A DNA stretch of 64,000 bases from Alcanivorax sp. (GTDB lineage: Bacteria > Pseudomonadota > Gammaproteobacteria > Pseudomonadales > Alcanivoracaceae). This document shows, in pieces, positions 44,081 through 52,745 of the stretch. Under the pieces are notes generated by a model. It did no database searches. It was not told where the DNA came from and saw only the letters and a list, made by a program, of their open reading frames with translations. How positions within the stretch are numbered: position 1 is the first letter of the stretch; the number at the start of each line of letters is the position of its first letter. The stretch lies in contig CP051239.1 of assembly GCA_017794945.1 (NCBI GenBank), forward strand, positions 868,001 through 932,000, given 5' to 3'. A program made the position numbers and the translations under genes.

Positions 44081-45433
44081 TCAGTCCAGCGCCGACACCG
44101 TGTCGCGGCGCAGGGCCTCCAGCGCCGCGCTGACGCGCACCGGATAGACGCCGCCGGCCTCTTCCACCGGGGCCAGTGAGCGCACCGCCGCCGGCAGGCT
44201 GGCCAACTGATCCCGCAGTCGCTGCCGGGCCTGATCCGGGTCCGGCGGCGGCGCCACCGCCTCGCCGTTTGCCACCACCGGCCGCAGCAGCGGCACCCCG
44301 TCGCGGGCTTCGTCGCGGCCGGTGATCTCGTCGTATTGGCTGCCGCCGTCGCCGTCACTGAAGCGCCACACCTGCTTGGCGCCCGGGTAGAGCGGCTTGC
44401 CCGGCGAGGTCTTGAGGCGCGGGCGGCCCTGGTATTCGGTGAGCTTGTAGGCGAAATCCAGCGACGGAGCGTCCGCCACCGAGCCCATTTCCGTGCCCAC
44501 GCCGAAACCGTCGATCGGCGCGCCGGCTTCCACCAGCGCCTGGATGCGGTGCTCGTCGAGGCCGCCGCTGACCACGATGCGGACCCGCTCAAGCCCGGCG
44601 GCATCAAGCTTGCGCCGCGCCTGCCCGGCCAGCTCACCGAGGTCGCCGGAATCGATCCGCACGGCGCCCACGTCCAGCCCTTCGTCGCGTACCAGAGCAA
44701 TCACCCGGTCGACACCACGCAGAGTGTCGTAGGTGTCCACCAACAGGGTGGTACCGGGATAGTCCCGGGCGTAGCGGCGCAGCGCCTCGGTCTCGTCATC
44801 GTGGGACTGGATGTAGGAGTGCGCCATGGTGCCGCGCACCGGCAGGTCGAAACTCAGGCCGCCCAACACGTTGCTGGTGCCAGCGATACCCGCCACCCGG
44901 TAGGCGCGCACGCCACGCCAGGCGGATTCCAGCCCGTGCATGCGGCGCATGCCGAAATCCACCACCGGCACGCCTTCAGCGGCCAACACCATGCGCGCCG
45001 CCTTGGAGGCGAGCAGCGTTTCCAGGTTGACGTAGTTCATCAGCAGGCTTTCCAGCAGCTGCCCCTGGATCACCGGCGCCCGCACTTCCAGCAGCGGCTC
45101 GTTGGGGAACACCACCGAGCCCTCCGGCAGCGCCCGGATTTCCCCCTCGAAGCGGAAATCGGCCAGCCAGCGCAGGAAACCCTCCTCGAACAGCTCCAGT
45201 TGCCGCAGCCGCTCGAGCTGTTCGGGGTGGAAACGCAGCCCGCGAATCAGGTGGGCGGCGTATTCCTGACCGCAGGCCACCGCGAAACGGCGCCCCGCCG
45301 GCAGCTTGCGGAAGAACAGGCTGAACACCGCCTCGCCGCGGTGATCGTCGCGCCAGTAGGCCTGCGCCATGGTCAGTTCGTAGAGGTCGGTGAGCAGGGC
45401 GAGTTCCCGCTCCGAGGGCCAGAGAGCGTCCAT
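44081..45433 (-). CDS. pncB: Nicotinate phosphoribosyltransferase
   Basis: Converts nicotinate, PRPP and ATP to nicotinate mononucleotide in NAD salvage. 450 residues: LLTDLYELTMAQAYW near the start, then FSLFFRKLPAGRRFAVACGQE, the catalytic-site VDFGMRRMHG, GTSNVLGGLSF, TLLVDTYDTLRG, GAVRIDSGDLGELA and VVSGGLDE. The ATG at 45433 gives MDALWPSERELALLTD; longer in-frame sequence overlaps pncA and is unlikely. The gene lies 11 bp after the nicotinamidase gene, giving consecutive steps. Confidence 0.92.
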   Translation of the reverse strand: MDALWPSERELALLTDLYELTMAQAYWRDDHRGEAVFSLFFRKLPAGRRFAVACGQEYAAHLIRGLRFHPEQLERLRQLELFEEGFLRWLADFRFEGEIRALPEGSVVFPNEPLLEVRAPVIQGQLLESLLMNYVNLETLLASKAARMVLAAEGVPVVDFGMRRMHGLESAWRGVRAYRVAGIAGTSNVLGGLSFDLPVRGTMAHSYIQSHDDETEALRRYARDYPGTTLLVDTYDTLRGVDRVIALVRDEGLDVGAVRIDSGDLGELAGQARRKLDAAGLERVRIVVSGGLDEHRIQALVEAGAPIDGFGVGTEMGSVADAPSLDFAYKLTEYQGRPRLKTSPGKPLYPGAKQVWRFSDGDGGSQYDEITGRDEARDGVPLLRPVVANGEAVAPPPDPDQARQRLRDQLASLPAAVRSLAPVEEAGGVYPVRVSAALEALRRDTVSALD

Positions 45434-45444
45434 TGAGACTCCAA

Positions 45445-46008
45445 TTAATCGTGCAGGATCACACCGGCCCCGGTGAGGTCGCGGTGGCATTGGGCTTGCT
45501 GGTCCGCGAACACCGGCCGGGTGGCGGCCAGGAGCAGATGGGTTTCCAACCCTGCCCGGGCGGCGTCCAGCGCGGTGTGATAGACGCAGACGTCTTCCGC
45601 CAGACCGCCCAGCCAGAGACGCCGTATTCCCTTGCGCCGTAACCAACCGGCCAGGCCGGTGCCGTCGAAAGCGGAATAGGCATCGCGGTCGAAGGCGGTG
45701 CCCTTGCTGACCAGAACGGTGCCGGCGGGCAGCGCCAGCGCGGGATGAAACCCGGCGCCGGTCGTGCTCTGCACGCAATGCTCCGGCCAGGGGCCGCCCT
45801 GCGCCTGAAACGACACGTGGTCCACGGTGTGCCAGTCCCGTGAGGCCAGCACCGTCAGATTGCGGTCGGCGGCGGCGCGCAGCCAGGCGTTCATTTCCGG
45901 GATAACGGCGTCGCCGTCCGGCACCGCCAGCGCCCCTCCGGGACAGAAATCGTTCTGCACATCCACCGCCAGCACAGCGTCGCCGGCCTTGAGCGGTTTG
46001 TCGGTCAT
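45445..46008 (-). CDS. pncA: Nicotinamidase
   Basis: 187-residue cysteine hydrolase releasing ammonia from nicotinamide to give nicotinate. VDVQNDFCPGGALAV carries the catalytic Asp, VSKGT the Lys and GLAEDVCVYHTALDA the Cys nucleophile. The metal-site DWHTVDHVSF is also present. The ATG at 46008 follows CGGAGG. It precedes pncB by 11 bp, so the pair converts nicotinamide to NaMN. Confidence 0.93.
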   Translation of the reverse strand: MTDKPLKAGDAVLAVDVQNDFCPGGALAVPDGDAVIPEMNAWLRAAADRNLTVLASRDWHTVDHVSFQAQGGPWPEHCVQSTTGAGFHPALALPAGTVLVSKGTAFDRDAYSAFDGTGLAGWLRRKGIRRLWLGGLAEDVCVYHTALDAARAGLETHLLLAATRPVFADQQAQCHRDLTGAGVILHD

Positions 46009-46063
46009 GGTGCGCCTCCGCAATGCTTCGCTACCCCTGTTCTGACCTCCCGGGGGCGGCTTT

Positions 46064-46579
46064 TCAAGTACCGGTAGCGGTCTCCAGAGCGCGCCGGTGC
46101 GCCGACAGGGACGCCGCGTCGAACAGCACGAAGCGCACCCGCTTCACCCGCTCCAGCCGCGACCCTTCCGAGACCACCGTGGCCATGGCCACGGCGGCCG
46201 CCTCGTCCATCGGGTAGCCGAAGGCGCCGGTGGAAAGCGCCGGGAAGCCCAGGCTGGTCAGCCCGGCCTCCTCGGCGAGCCGCAGCGCGTTGCGATAGCA
46301 CGCCGCCAGCAATTGGTCGGCGGGCCGGTCGCGGCCATACACCGGCCCCAGGCAGTGAATAACATGGGGGTTGGGCAGCCCATGGCCGCCGGTGAGCACC
46401 GCCTGGCCCGGTTCGATCGGTGCCAGGGGCATGCATTCGCGGGCCAGTTCCGGCCCGGCGGCGCGGTGGATAGCGCCGGCCACGCCGCCGCCGGTGGTCA
46501 GGCGGGCGTTGGCGGCGTTGACGATCACGTCCAGGTCGGGCTGGGCGGTGATGTCACCTTGTACGCATTGGATCTCCAT
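46064..46579 (-). CDS. Macrodomain protein, probable O-acetyl-ADP-ribose deacetylase (YmdB type)
   Basis: 171 residues. The macrodomain signatures are VIVNAANARLTTGGGVAGAI, HCLGPVYG and LGFPALSTGAFGYPMDEAA. Relatives hydrolyse O-acetyl-ADP-ribose or mono-ADP-ribosyl links. It is co-directional with and 55 bp upstream of pncA, so it probably shares their transcript, linking ADP-ribose turnover with NAD salvage. The start is ATG with GGAGGCA just upstream. Confidence 0.9.
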   Translation of the reverse strand: MEIQCVQGDITAQPDLDVIVNAANARLTTGGGVAGAIHRAAGPELARECMPLAPIEPGQAVLTGGHGLPNPHVIHCLGPVYGRDRPADQLLAACYRNALRLAEEAGLTSLGFPALSTGAFGYPMDEAAAVAMATVVSEGSRLERVKRVRFVLFDAASLSAHRRALETATGT

Positions 46580-46689
46580 GGCGTGCCTCCTCGAAAGCTT
46601 GTTGCCGAAGCCGGGCCGGCGGGGACGCGCGACGGCGGCGACTGCGCTATCATTGCCGTTGGAGCCGCCCCTGATCCGCTGGAGTCGTT

Positions 46690-47163
46690 ATGCCGTTATT
46701 CGCCCGCTTAAGTCTGCCCGTGTTGCTGCTGCTTACCACCGCCTGCCAGAGCTTTTCCGGCCTGGAAGCGCCGGAGGTGAGCCTGTCGTCACTGCGCCTG
46801 GAAAGCGCCGGCGTGTTCGAGCAACGATGGCAAGCGGTGCTGCGCGCGCGCAACCCCAATGACCGGGCGGTGACCATCAAGGCGCTGGATTACGAGATTC
46901 TGGTCAATGGCGAGCGCCTGGCACGGGGCAACAATAACCAAGCGACCACGCTGCCGGCGCTGGACGATGTCCTGATCACCACCAGCGTGTCCACCAGTCT
47001 GCTGGGCACCCTGCAGCAACTGCAACGGCTGCAGCGGAACGCCGGCGAACCCCTGACGTATCAGCTCAAGGGCAGCGCCCGGGTAGCCGGGCTGGCGTTC
47101 CCGATCCACTTCGACCGGGAAGGGGAGTTCACGCTGCCGATGGCACCCCAACCGGCAAACTGA
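46690..47163 (+). CDS. LEA type-2 (WHy) domain lipoprotein
   Basis: 157 residues. A lipoprotein signal ends LLLLTTACQSF, with the Cys near 19. The rest is one LEA14/WHy domain (VFEQRWQAVLRARNPNDRAVTIKALDYEILVNG). These domains are found in envelope and stress proteins, with no fixed role in proteobacteria. GGAG precedes the ATG. A short gap leads to an SDR gene on the same strand. Confidence 0.85.
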   Translation: MPLFARLSLPVLLLLTTACQSFSGLEAPEVSLSSLRLESAGVFEQRWQAVLRARNPNDRAVTIKALDYEILVNGERLARGNNNQATTLPALDDVLITTSVSTSLLGTLQQLQRLQRNAGEPLTYQLKGSARVAGLAFPIHFDREGEFTLPMAPQPAN

Positions 47164-47198
47164 TTGCCCAACACCGACGTTTTATCCTGGGGGAAAAA

Positions 47199-47966
47199 AT
47201 GGACAGCATTCTGATCACCGGCGCCGCCAGCGGCATCGGTCTGGCCACCGCGCGCCGGTTTCACACCAACGGCTGGCGGGTGGGCCTGTTGGACGTCAAT
47301 GAGGGCGCGCTGCAGGCGGTGCACGCCGAGCTGGGAGAGCGCTGCTGGTACCAGCGTCTGGACGTCACCGACATGGGCCAGTGCGAAGCCGCGGTGGCGG
47401 CGTTCGCGGAGAGCGCCGGCGGCCGCCTGGATGTGCTGTTCAACAGCGCCGGCGTGCTGCGCATGGGTCATTTCGAGGACCTGAGCGCCGAGCAGCACCG
47501 CTTCACCCTGGACGTGAACGTGGCCGGCACCCTGCAAATGTGCCTGGCGGCCCTGCCCTACCTGAAACAATCCCGCGCCCCCCGGGTGCTCAATATGAGC
47601 TCCGCATCGGCGCTGTACGGCGTGCCGCACCTGGCCAGTTACTCGGCGTCCAAATTCGCGGTGCGTGGCCTCACCGAGGCGCTCGACCTGGAATGGCGGC
47701 GCCACGGCATTCGCGTGCAGGATCTGATGCCGCCGTTCGTGAACACCGGCATGGTCAACAAGCAGGCGTTCGAGGCGCCGGTGGTGCGCCGCATGGGCGT
47801 CAAACTGAGCGCCGACGACGTGGCCCGGGCCGCCTTCGAAACGCTGCAGGGCGACCCCCGGGTGCATGTACCCGTGGGGTTGCCGTTCCGCTTCACCGTG
47901 CTGCTGGAGAAGGTCGTGCCGCAACGCGCCACCCGTGCCCTGATGGCCTGGCTGAGCCGCGACTAA
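47199..47966 (+). CDS. SDR-family oxidoreductase
   Basis: 255 residues: TGAASGIG at 7-14, NSAGVLRMG, MSSASALYGVPHLASYSASKFAVRG with catalytic Ser, Tyr and Lys, and the EALDLEWRRHGIRVQD segment. A C-terminal hydrophobic tail (RFTVLLEKVVPQRATRALMAWLS) could associate with the membrane, as in lipid-active SDRs. The ribosome site GGGGG is strong. It may be cotranscribed with the LEA2 lipoprotein gene 35 bp upstream. Substrate unknown. Confidence 0.86.
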   Translation: MDSILITGAASGIGLATARRFHTNGWRVGLLDVNEGALQAVHAELGERCWYQRLDVTDMGQCEAAVAAFAESAGGRLDVLFNSAGVLRMGHFEDLSAEQHRFTLDVNVAGTLQMCLAALPYLKQSRAPRVLNMSSASALYGVPHLASYSASKFAVRGLTEALDLEWRRHGIRVQDLMPPFVNTGMVNKQAFEAPVVRRMGVKLSADDVARAAFETLQGDPRVHVPVGLPFRFTVLLEKVVPQRATRALMAWLSRD

Positions 47967-48367
47967 TAGCGGATCTCCACTTTGCGGCGGCCCCACCGCA
48001 GGGCCGCTTCCCGGTCCTCGCCCAGGTAAATATCGATCTTATTGCGCCAGCGGGCGTGCATTTTGTCGCGCACGTACCAGGTGCCCTCCAGCCCCTCGAT
48101 TTTCACCGCGGTGCCGTAATCCAGACCGGCGGCGAGCAGGTCCCGGGAGACCGCGATGGCTTTCATGCCCGGCACCAGGGTGTCGCCCCAGGCCGCCAGA
48201 CTGTGGTCCTCGCCGTGCCCCTGCCCGGGCAAGGAGTTAAAGGCGGTGGCGGTGACCGTGCGCCGCTGGGAAAACTCATCGGCCGGCGCCGGCCCCGCCA
48301 TCAGCAGGGCAAGAAGTACCCACCCGGCATTCACGAGGCCTTGCCCATACTGCTTCGATGTCCGCAT
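47963..48367 (-). CDS. Exported 3D-domain protein (RlpA/MltA-like barrel)
   Basis: 134 residues. A signal peptide ends near LLMAGPAPADE. The mature part has VTATAFNSLPGQG and IDIYLGEDREAALRWGRRKVEI, with the DxD-type pattern of the 3D domain found in lytic transglycosylases and cell-wall proteins. Catalysis is uncertain for such a short form. Its stop overlaps the convergent SDR by 4 bp, and its start codon overlaps the start of the divergent lipoprotein gene by 10 bp. Confidence 0.75.
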   Translation of the reverse strand: MRTSKQYGQGLVNAGWVLLALLMAGPAPADEFSQRRTVTATAFNSLPGQGHGEDHSLAAWGDTLVPGMKAIAVSRDLLAAGLDYGTAVKIEGLEGTWYVRDKMHARWRNKIDIYLGEDREAALRWGRRKVEIRY

Positions 48368-49239
48368 TGAAACCCCTTATTGCACTGTTGCTGGTTGGCA
48401 GCCTGTCGGCCTGCGCCGGGCGTGCGCCGGTTCCGCCGCCGCTTGAGCTACACGCCTGGGACGCCGCCGGGCAGCCCAAGGCGATGATTTTGGCGCTGCA
48501 CAGCTTCGGCGACTACAGCGCCGCGTTCGATCTGGCGGCGCCGGACCTGGCCGCCGCCGGCTACCAGGTGTACGGCTTCGACCAGGCCGGCTTCGGCGCC
48601 CGCATGCTCGCCGACGGGCGCTGGGCCGGGGAAGAACGGCTGGTGGCCGACGCCGCCGACACCGCCCGCCGCCTCACCGAGCGGCACCCGGACACGCCGC
48701 TGTTTTTGCTCGGTGAGAGCCTGGGCGGGGCGGTGGCCATGCTGGTGGCCAGCCGGCACCCCGACATACCGTTGAGCGGCCTGATTCTGGCCGCGCCGGC
48801 GGTCCGCGAGGGCATTCGACTGCGCTACGGCTGGAACGTTCTGATCGCCTCGGCGGCGACCCTGGCGCCCGGCTACCGCCTGGCCGTGGAGCGCGCCCCC
48901 GATGACCCGCACCTGGCGCCGGCGGCGGCCCGGCGGCGCGCCAGCGACCCGCTGGTGATGCACGAGGTACGCATGGACGCCTATTGGGGCCTGATTCAAC
49001 TGGCCGACAGCGCCAGCGACGAGGCCGGCCGGATAACGGTGCCCACCCTGTTGCTGTACGGCGACCTGGACACCTCGGTGCCGGCGGTGGGCATTCAGCG
49101 GTTGCGTGAGCGGCTCGGCGCGCGCGGTGAGTATCAGACGTTTCCGCGCGGGCCGCATCTGTTGTTGCAAGGGCGGCACTGGCCCAGGGTCACCGCTGCC
49201 ATAAAACGCTGGGCCGACGACCGGGCGGTATCCCGCTAA
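48358..49239 (+). CDS. Lipoprotein alpha/beta hydrolase (monoacylglycerol lipase-like)
   Basis: 293 residues. A lipoprotein signal ends LLVGSLSACAG. The hydrolase core shows ILALHSFGDYS, GESLGG with nucleophile S121, LYGDLDTSVP with the acid, and GPHLLLQ with the His. Such enzymes cleave monoacylglycerols or lysophospholipids; anchoring in the envelope suggests a lipid substrate. Its start is weakly supported by a ribosome site, but the signal peptide fixes it. The start overlaps the divergent 3D-domain gene by 10 bp. Confidence 0.83.
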   Translation: MSALKPLIALLLVGSLSACAGRAPVPPPLELHAWDAAGQPKAMILALHSFGDYSAAFDLAAPDLAAAGYQVYGFDQAGFGARMLADGRWAGEERLVADAADTARRLTERHPDTPLFLLGESLGGAVAMLVASRHPDIPLSGLILAAPAVREGIRLRYGWNVLIASAATLAPGYRLAVERAPDDPHLAPAAARRRASDPLVMHEVRMDAYWGLIQLADSASDEAGRITVPTLLLYGDLDTSVPAVGIQRLRERLGARGEYQTFPRGPHLLLQGRHWPRVTAAIKRWADDRAVSR

Positions 49240-49333
49240 CAGGCCGCAGCGCCCGTGCCCCGGCGCTTTCCGGGTACCGCTTTGGGTAATTTTTCTGTGC
49301 TAGTCTGGCGGCTTCGCAAAGGAGGGAACGCAG

Positions 49334-50167
49334 ATGAATAAACGGGTTCTGATCACCGGTGGCAACTCCGGCATCGGGTTTTGCACCGCGCAGCAACTGG
49401 CCGGGCGCGGCGCGGAAGTGGTGCTTGCCTGCCGCGACCAGACCAAGGGACAGGCGGCGCTGGCACGGATCAAGGGCGGCCACCCCCAGGCGCGGGTGCG
49501 GCTGTTCCCGCTGGACCTGTCCGACCTGGCCCAGGTGCGCGGCTGCGCCCGCCGCCTCAACGACGAGCTGGACGGCATCGACGTGCTGATCAATAACGCC
49601 GGCGTGGTGCCCACCCGGCAGCAGTTCACCCGCGACGGCTTTGAAATGCAGATCGGCGTCAACTACCTGGCGCCGGTGCTGCTGACCCATCTGCTGCTGC
49701 CGTTGCTGCACCAGCGCGAGGACGCCCGGGTGATCCATGTGGCGTCGGTGGCGCACTGGCTGGGCCGCATCAACACCAAGACCTGGCGGGGCCGCCGACC
49801 CTATCTGGTGATGGACGCCTACGGCCAGTCCAAACTCGCCAACATCCTGTTCAGCGACGTGCTCGCCCAGCGGCTGGCGGCCCAGGGCATCACCAGCAAC
49901 GCCCTGCACCCGGGCGGCGTGGACACGCCGATCTTCCGCCATGTGCCGGACCTGGCGATGAAACTGATCCGCCCCACCCTGACCACGCCGGAAAAGGCCG
50001 CGCGTCTGCCGGTGCGCATGGCCCTGGACGAGGAGTTCTACGGGGTCACCGGTGGTTACTTCGACGCCAAGGGTCCGGCCGCCCGCTCCCCGCGGGCGCG
50101 CAACAAGAAGCAGGCGGAACGTCTCTACCTGGACACCATGGCGGCGCTCGACATCAACCCGCTGTAA
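49334..50167 (+). CDS. SDR-family oxidoreductase (retinol dehydrogenase-like)
   Basis: 277 residues: TGGNSGIG at 8-15, DLSDLAQVRG, LINNAGVV, NYLAPVLLTHLLLPLL and catalytic YGQSKLANILFSDVL, followed by NALHPGGVDT. The order and the LAxxLxxxG pattern resemble the retinol/WW-domain oxidoreductase group. Substrate unknown. AAAGGAGG lies about 9 bp before the ATG, and the -10-like TAGTCT is near 49302. The 3' end overlaps the convergent acpH gene by 14 bp. Confidence 0.86.
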   Translation: MNKRVLITGGNSGIGFCTAQQLAGRGAEVVLACRDQTKGQAALARIKGGHPQARVRLFPLDLSDLAQVRGCARRLNDELDGIDVLINNAGVVPTRQQFTRDGFEMQIGVNYLAPVLLTHLLLPLLHQREDARVIHVASVAHWLGRINTKTWRGRRPYLVMDAYGQSKLANILFSDVLAQRLAAQGITSNALHPGGVDTPIFRHVPDLAMKLIRPTLTTPEKAARLPVRMALDEEFYGVTGGYFDAKGPAARSPRARNKKQAERLYLDTMAALDINPL

Positions 50168-50771
50168 CCCCGCCATCGTCGGTGGGCGGGGCCTCCAAGG
50201 CCTGCTCGTCGACGTGTTCCCGCAACGCCGGATAGAGCGCCAGGAACACCGCTTCCAGCCGGTCGTGGTGGCGCTTGATATCCTCGATCGCCCCGTCAAA
50301 CCGGTTGGCGAAGCGCACCCGCGCGGCGATCCGGTCCAGGGCCCGGCCCACGTTCTCCAGCTCCGCGTAATGCCCGAACCAGTCGTGCTCGACGATGCGC
50401 CCGGTGGTGGCGCGCATGGGCGCGGGCATCAAGGCGGCGCCGTCACGCAGCAGGCGGTAGTCCTTGTCGATGGCCTGGTCCAGCGGCGTGTCGTGAAAGC
50501 GCGACCAGTGGCGGATCAGGAAGTGATCGAACAACACGTCCAGCGCCACCCCGGCGAACCGGCGCCGCCACGGGGAGAACAGCGCGCGGCTCTCGATCAC
50601 CAGGGGATGGTGATCGGTGAAGCGGTCCACCAGCCGGTGGTTGTGCAGCCCCAGGCGCACCGCCTCCGGCAGGTCCGGCTCGCGCACGCCGCGCATGAAA
50701 TCCCCCAGCAGATTGCCCACCTTGGAGGGCACCGTAGGCCGCGCCAGCGTGAGGTGCGCGAAGTAGTTCAT
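50154..50771 (-). CDS. acpH: Acyl carrier protein phosphodiesterase
   Basis: 205 residues. MNYFAHLTLARPT at the start, GNLLGDFMRG with the metal-binding Asp, HHRLVDRFTDxH-like HNHRLVDRFTDHHP, and the late EDIKRHHDRLE match AcpH, which removes phosphopantetheine from ACP. The ATG at 50771 fits family alignments; an ATG at 50783 (MDHYMNYF) lies inside the adjacent repeat and is the alternative. Neither has a clear ribosome site. The upstream 267 bp are an inverted-repeat element, so the leader has been remodelled. Confidence 0.85.
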   Translation of the reverse strand: MNYFAHLTLARPTVPSKVGNLLGDFMRGVREPDLPEAVRLGLHNHRLVDRFTDHHPLVIESRALFSPWRRRFAGVALDVLFDHFLIRHWSRFHDTPLDQAIDKDYRLLRDGAALMPAPMRATTGRIVEHDWFGHYAELENVGRALDRIAARVRFANRFDGAIEDIKRHHDRLEAVFLALYPALREHVDEQALEAPPTDDGGVTAG

Positions 50772-50772
50772 G

Positions 50773-51039
50773 TAGTGGTCCATGCGGTTAATTCTGTCAC
50801 TCTCAGAGTGCCTGTGCCGGCGCGAATCAAGGCGCGTATCGCCGGCAAGGGTGGTTCCCTTGCCAAGAGACGCAACGCCGAGTCGCGCCGGCACAGGCTC
50901 TCCCGAAGGGCCACCACACAAGCGCCGTGGTCGGTGTTGCGCTCACTTGAATTGGCACCACCAGTTCTGCGTTCGCGCGCCTGGCCCACGCCGCTTGTGT
51001 GGCGGCTGAGAGTGACAGAATTAACCGCATGGACCACTA
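50773..51039. mobile_element. 267-bp MITE-like element with 34-bp perfect inverted repeats, TA-flanked
   Basis: Arms 50773-50806 and 51006-51039 are exact reverse complements. The outermost bases are TA at both ends, so a TA target duplication with 32-bp terminal repeats is possible, as for IS630/mariner-type elements. Inside are a 15-bp perfect inverted repeat (50811-50825 / 50883-50897) and an 11-bp one (50914-50924 / 50992-51002), giving a branched structure. It encodes no protein. It lies between acpH and a GNAT gene and supplies the TAG stop of the latter. Confidence 0.8.
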
Positions 51040-51630
51040 GAGGCGACCCAGCCGCAGGTTGAGATTCTGGCGCACCGCCGGCCACTCCTGGCTGAGAATG
51101 GAAAACACCACGGTGTCCCGATAGATACCGTCGGCGCTCAGGGTGTGATGGCGCAGCACGCCGTCCTGTTTGGCGCCCAGCCGGGCGATGGCGTTGCGCG
51201 AGGCGTGGTTGTGCCAGTGGGTGCGCAGCTCCACGGCGATCGCCTCCAGGCGTTCGAAGGCATGGCCGAGCAGCAGCAGTTTGCACTCGCTGTTCACGGC
51301 GCTGCGCTGAAAGCGGCGCGCGTACCAGGTGTGCCCCAGCTCCAGACGGCGGTTGTCCGGATCGGCGCGGAAAAAGCGGGTGCTGCCGATCACCCGCCCG
51401 CTTTCCCGGTGGCGGACCGCGAACGGCAGATCACCGTGCCGCTCGCGGCCCTCCAGGGCGGTGTCGACGTAAGCGGCCGCCTGTTCCGGCGCCGGCACGA
51501 AGGTGTACCACAGCTTCCAAAGCTCGCCGTCGCTGGAGGCCTCGGCCAGCGCCTCGGCGTGGGTCGGCGCCAGCGGCTCCAGCACGACATGCTCACCTTC
51601 CAGCGTGACCGGTTCTATCCATGCCGCCAT
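51037..51630 (-). CDS. GNAT-family N-acetyltransferase (RimJ/RimL-like)
   Basis: About 197 residues. The core RRLELGHTWYARRFQRSAVNSECKLLLLGHAFE and the acetyl-CoA-binding segment are of the RimJ/RimL subgroup that acetylates N-termini or small molecules. The ATG at 51630 has AGGA at 8-bp spacing; 51639 is in frame but its ribosome site is too close. The last codons run into the inverted-repeat element at 50773-51039, whose TA edge supplies the stop, so the C-terminus may be altered relative to an ancestral form. Confidence 0.82.
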   Translation of the reverse strand: MAAWIEPVTLEGEHVVLEPLAPTHAEALAEASSDGELWKLWYTFVPAPEQAAAYVDTALEGRERHGDLPFAVRHRESGRVIGSTRFFRADPDNRRLELGHTWYARRFQRSAVNSECKLLLLGHAFERLEAIAVELRTHWHNHASRNAIARLGAKQDGVLRHHTLSADGIYRDTVVFSILSQEWPAVRQNLNLRLGRL

Positions 51631-51680
51631 GGTTGTCATCCTGTCGGTTCGGGGAACCGTCAGGATAACGGATATCGGCG

Positions 51681-52088
51681 TCAGTCGCCGCCGGCGGCGT
51701 CGGTGCCGGCCTTCATTTGCCGGTCGACCCGCTTGAGGGCGGCGGGAATGGCGTCGCAGTCGCTGCCGTCGCCGGTGCAGGACACACAGCCCACGGCGTC
51801 GTTGGCGGCCATGGTGAGGTTCACCCGGTAGGCCAGCTCCGGCAGCTTGGCGGCGCGGTTACGCAGTTCGGTGGCCTGCGCGCCCAGCCCGGCGTGCTCC
51901 GCCTGGCAGGCCTTGAGCTGCGCCTTGTCGCCGGCATCGTAGTCACGGTGCAGCTCGACGCCCTGCTGATGCAGGCTTTTCAGCTCCGCGATCATGGCGT
52001 TGACCTGCTCGGGGTTTTGCGGGGGGACCGCCCGCGCCAGGCCGGTGACGGTCAGCAACAGGATGATAACAACCCAGGATGTCTTCAT
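51681..52088 (-). CDS. Small secreted protein of unknown function
   Basis: 135 residues. A signal peptide (KTSWVVIILLLTVTGLARA) is followed by a helical body with three clustered Cys in the second half (AVGCVSCTGDGSDC) plus one earlier, suggesting disulfides in the periplasm. I do not recognise the family. AAAGGAG precedes the ATG. It lies between the GNAT and HIT genes on the same strand. Confidence 0.65.
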   Translation of the reverse strand: MKTSWVVIILLLTVTGLARAVPPQNPEQVNAMIAELKSLHQQGVELHRDYDAGDKAQLKACQAEHAGLGAQATELRNRAAKLPELAYRVNLTMAANDAVGCVSCTGDGSDCDAIPAALKRVDRQMKAGTDAAGGD

Positions 52089-52156
52089 GGTGCACTCCTT
52101 TTTTATTCTGCGTTTTTATTGTGCCCGCCCGATTCATTCCGGCGGGGTGCCGGGCC

Positions 52157-52507
<351 letters not shown>

Positions 52508-52745
52508 TTACCACGCGGACTGCGCGCGGACGTTCAGTTTTCAGGCAGAGGCGTTTTCAGAGGCTACCAACCATAGAACAAGCCAGGGGCGGTGGCCAGA
52601 CGGGCGGCCGCCGGTCGGGCCCGCGTGTTCCTGTTCACAACACCGGGAAGAACGGCTGCTTATTTAGGGAACTTGGGGTGAGTCCACCTGCTCCGACCGA
52701 CTATAATGGCGGGACATCCGCTCACCCTCCAACCAACGGGGCTCT

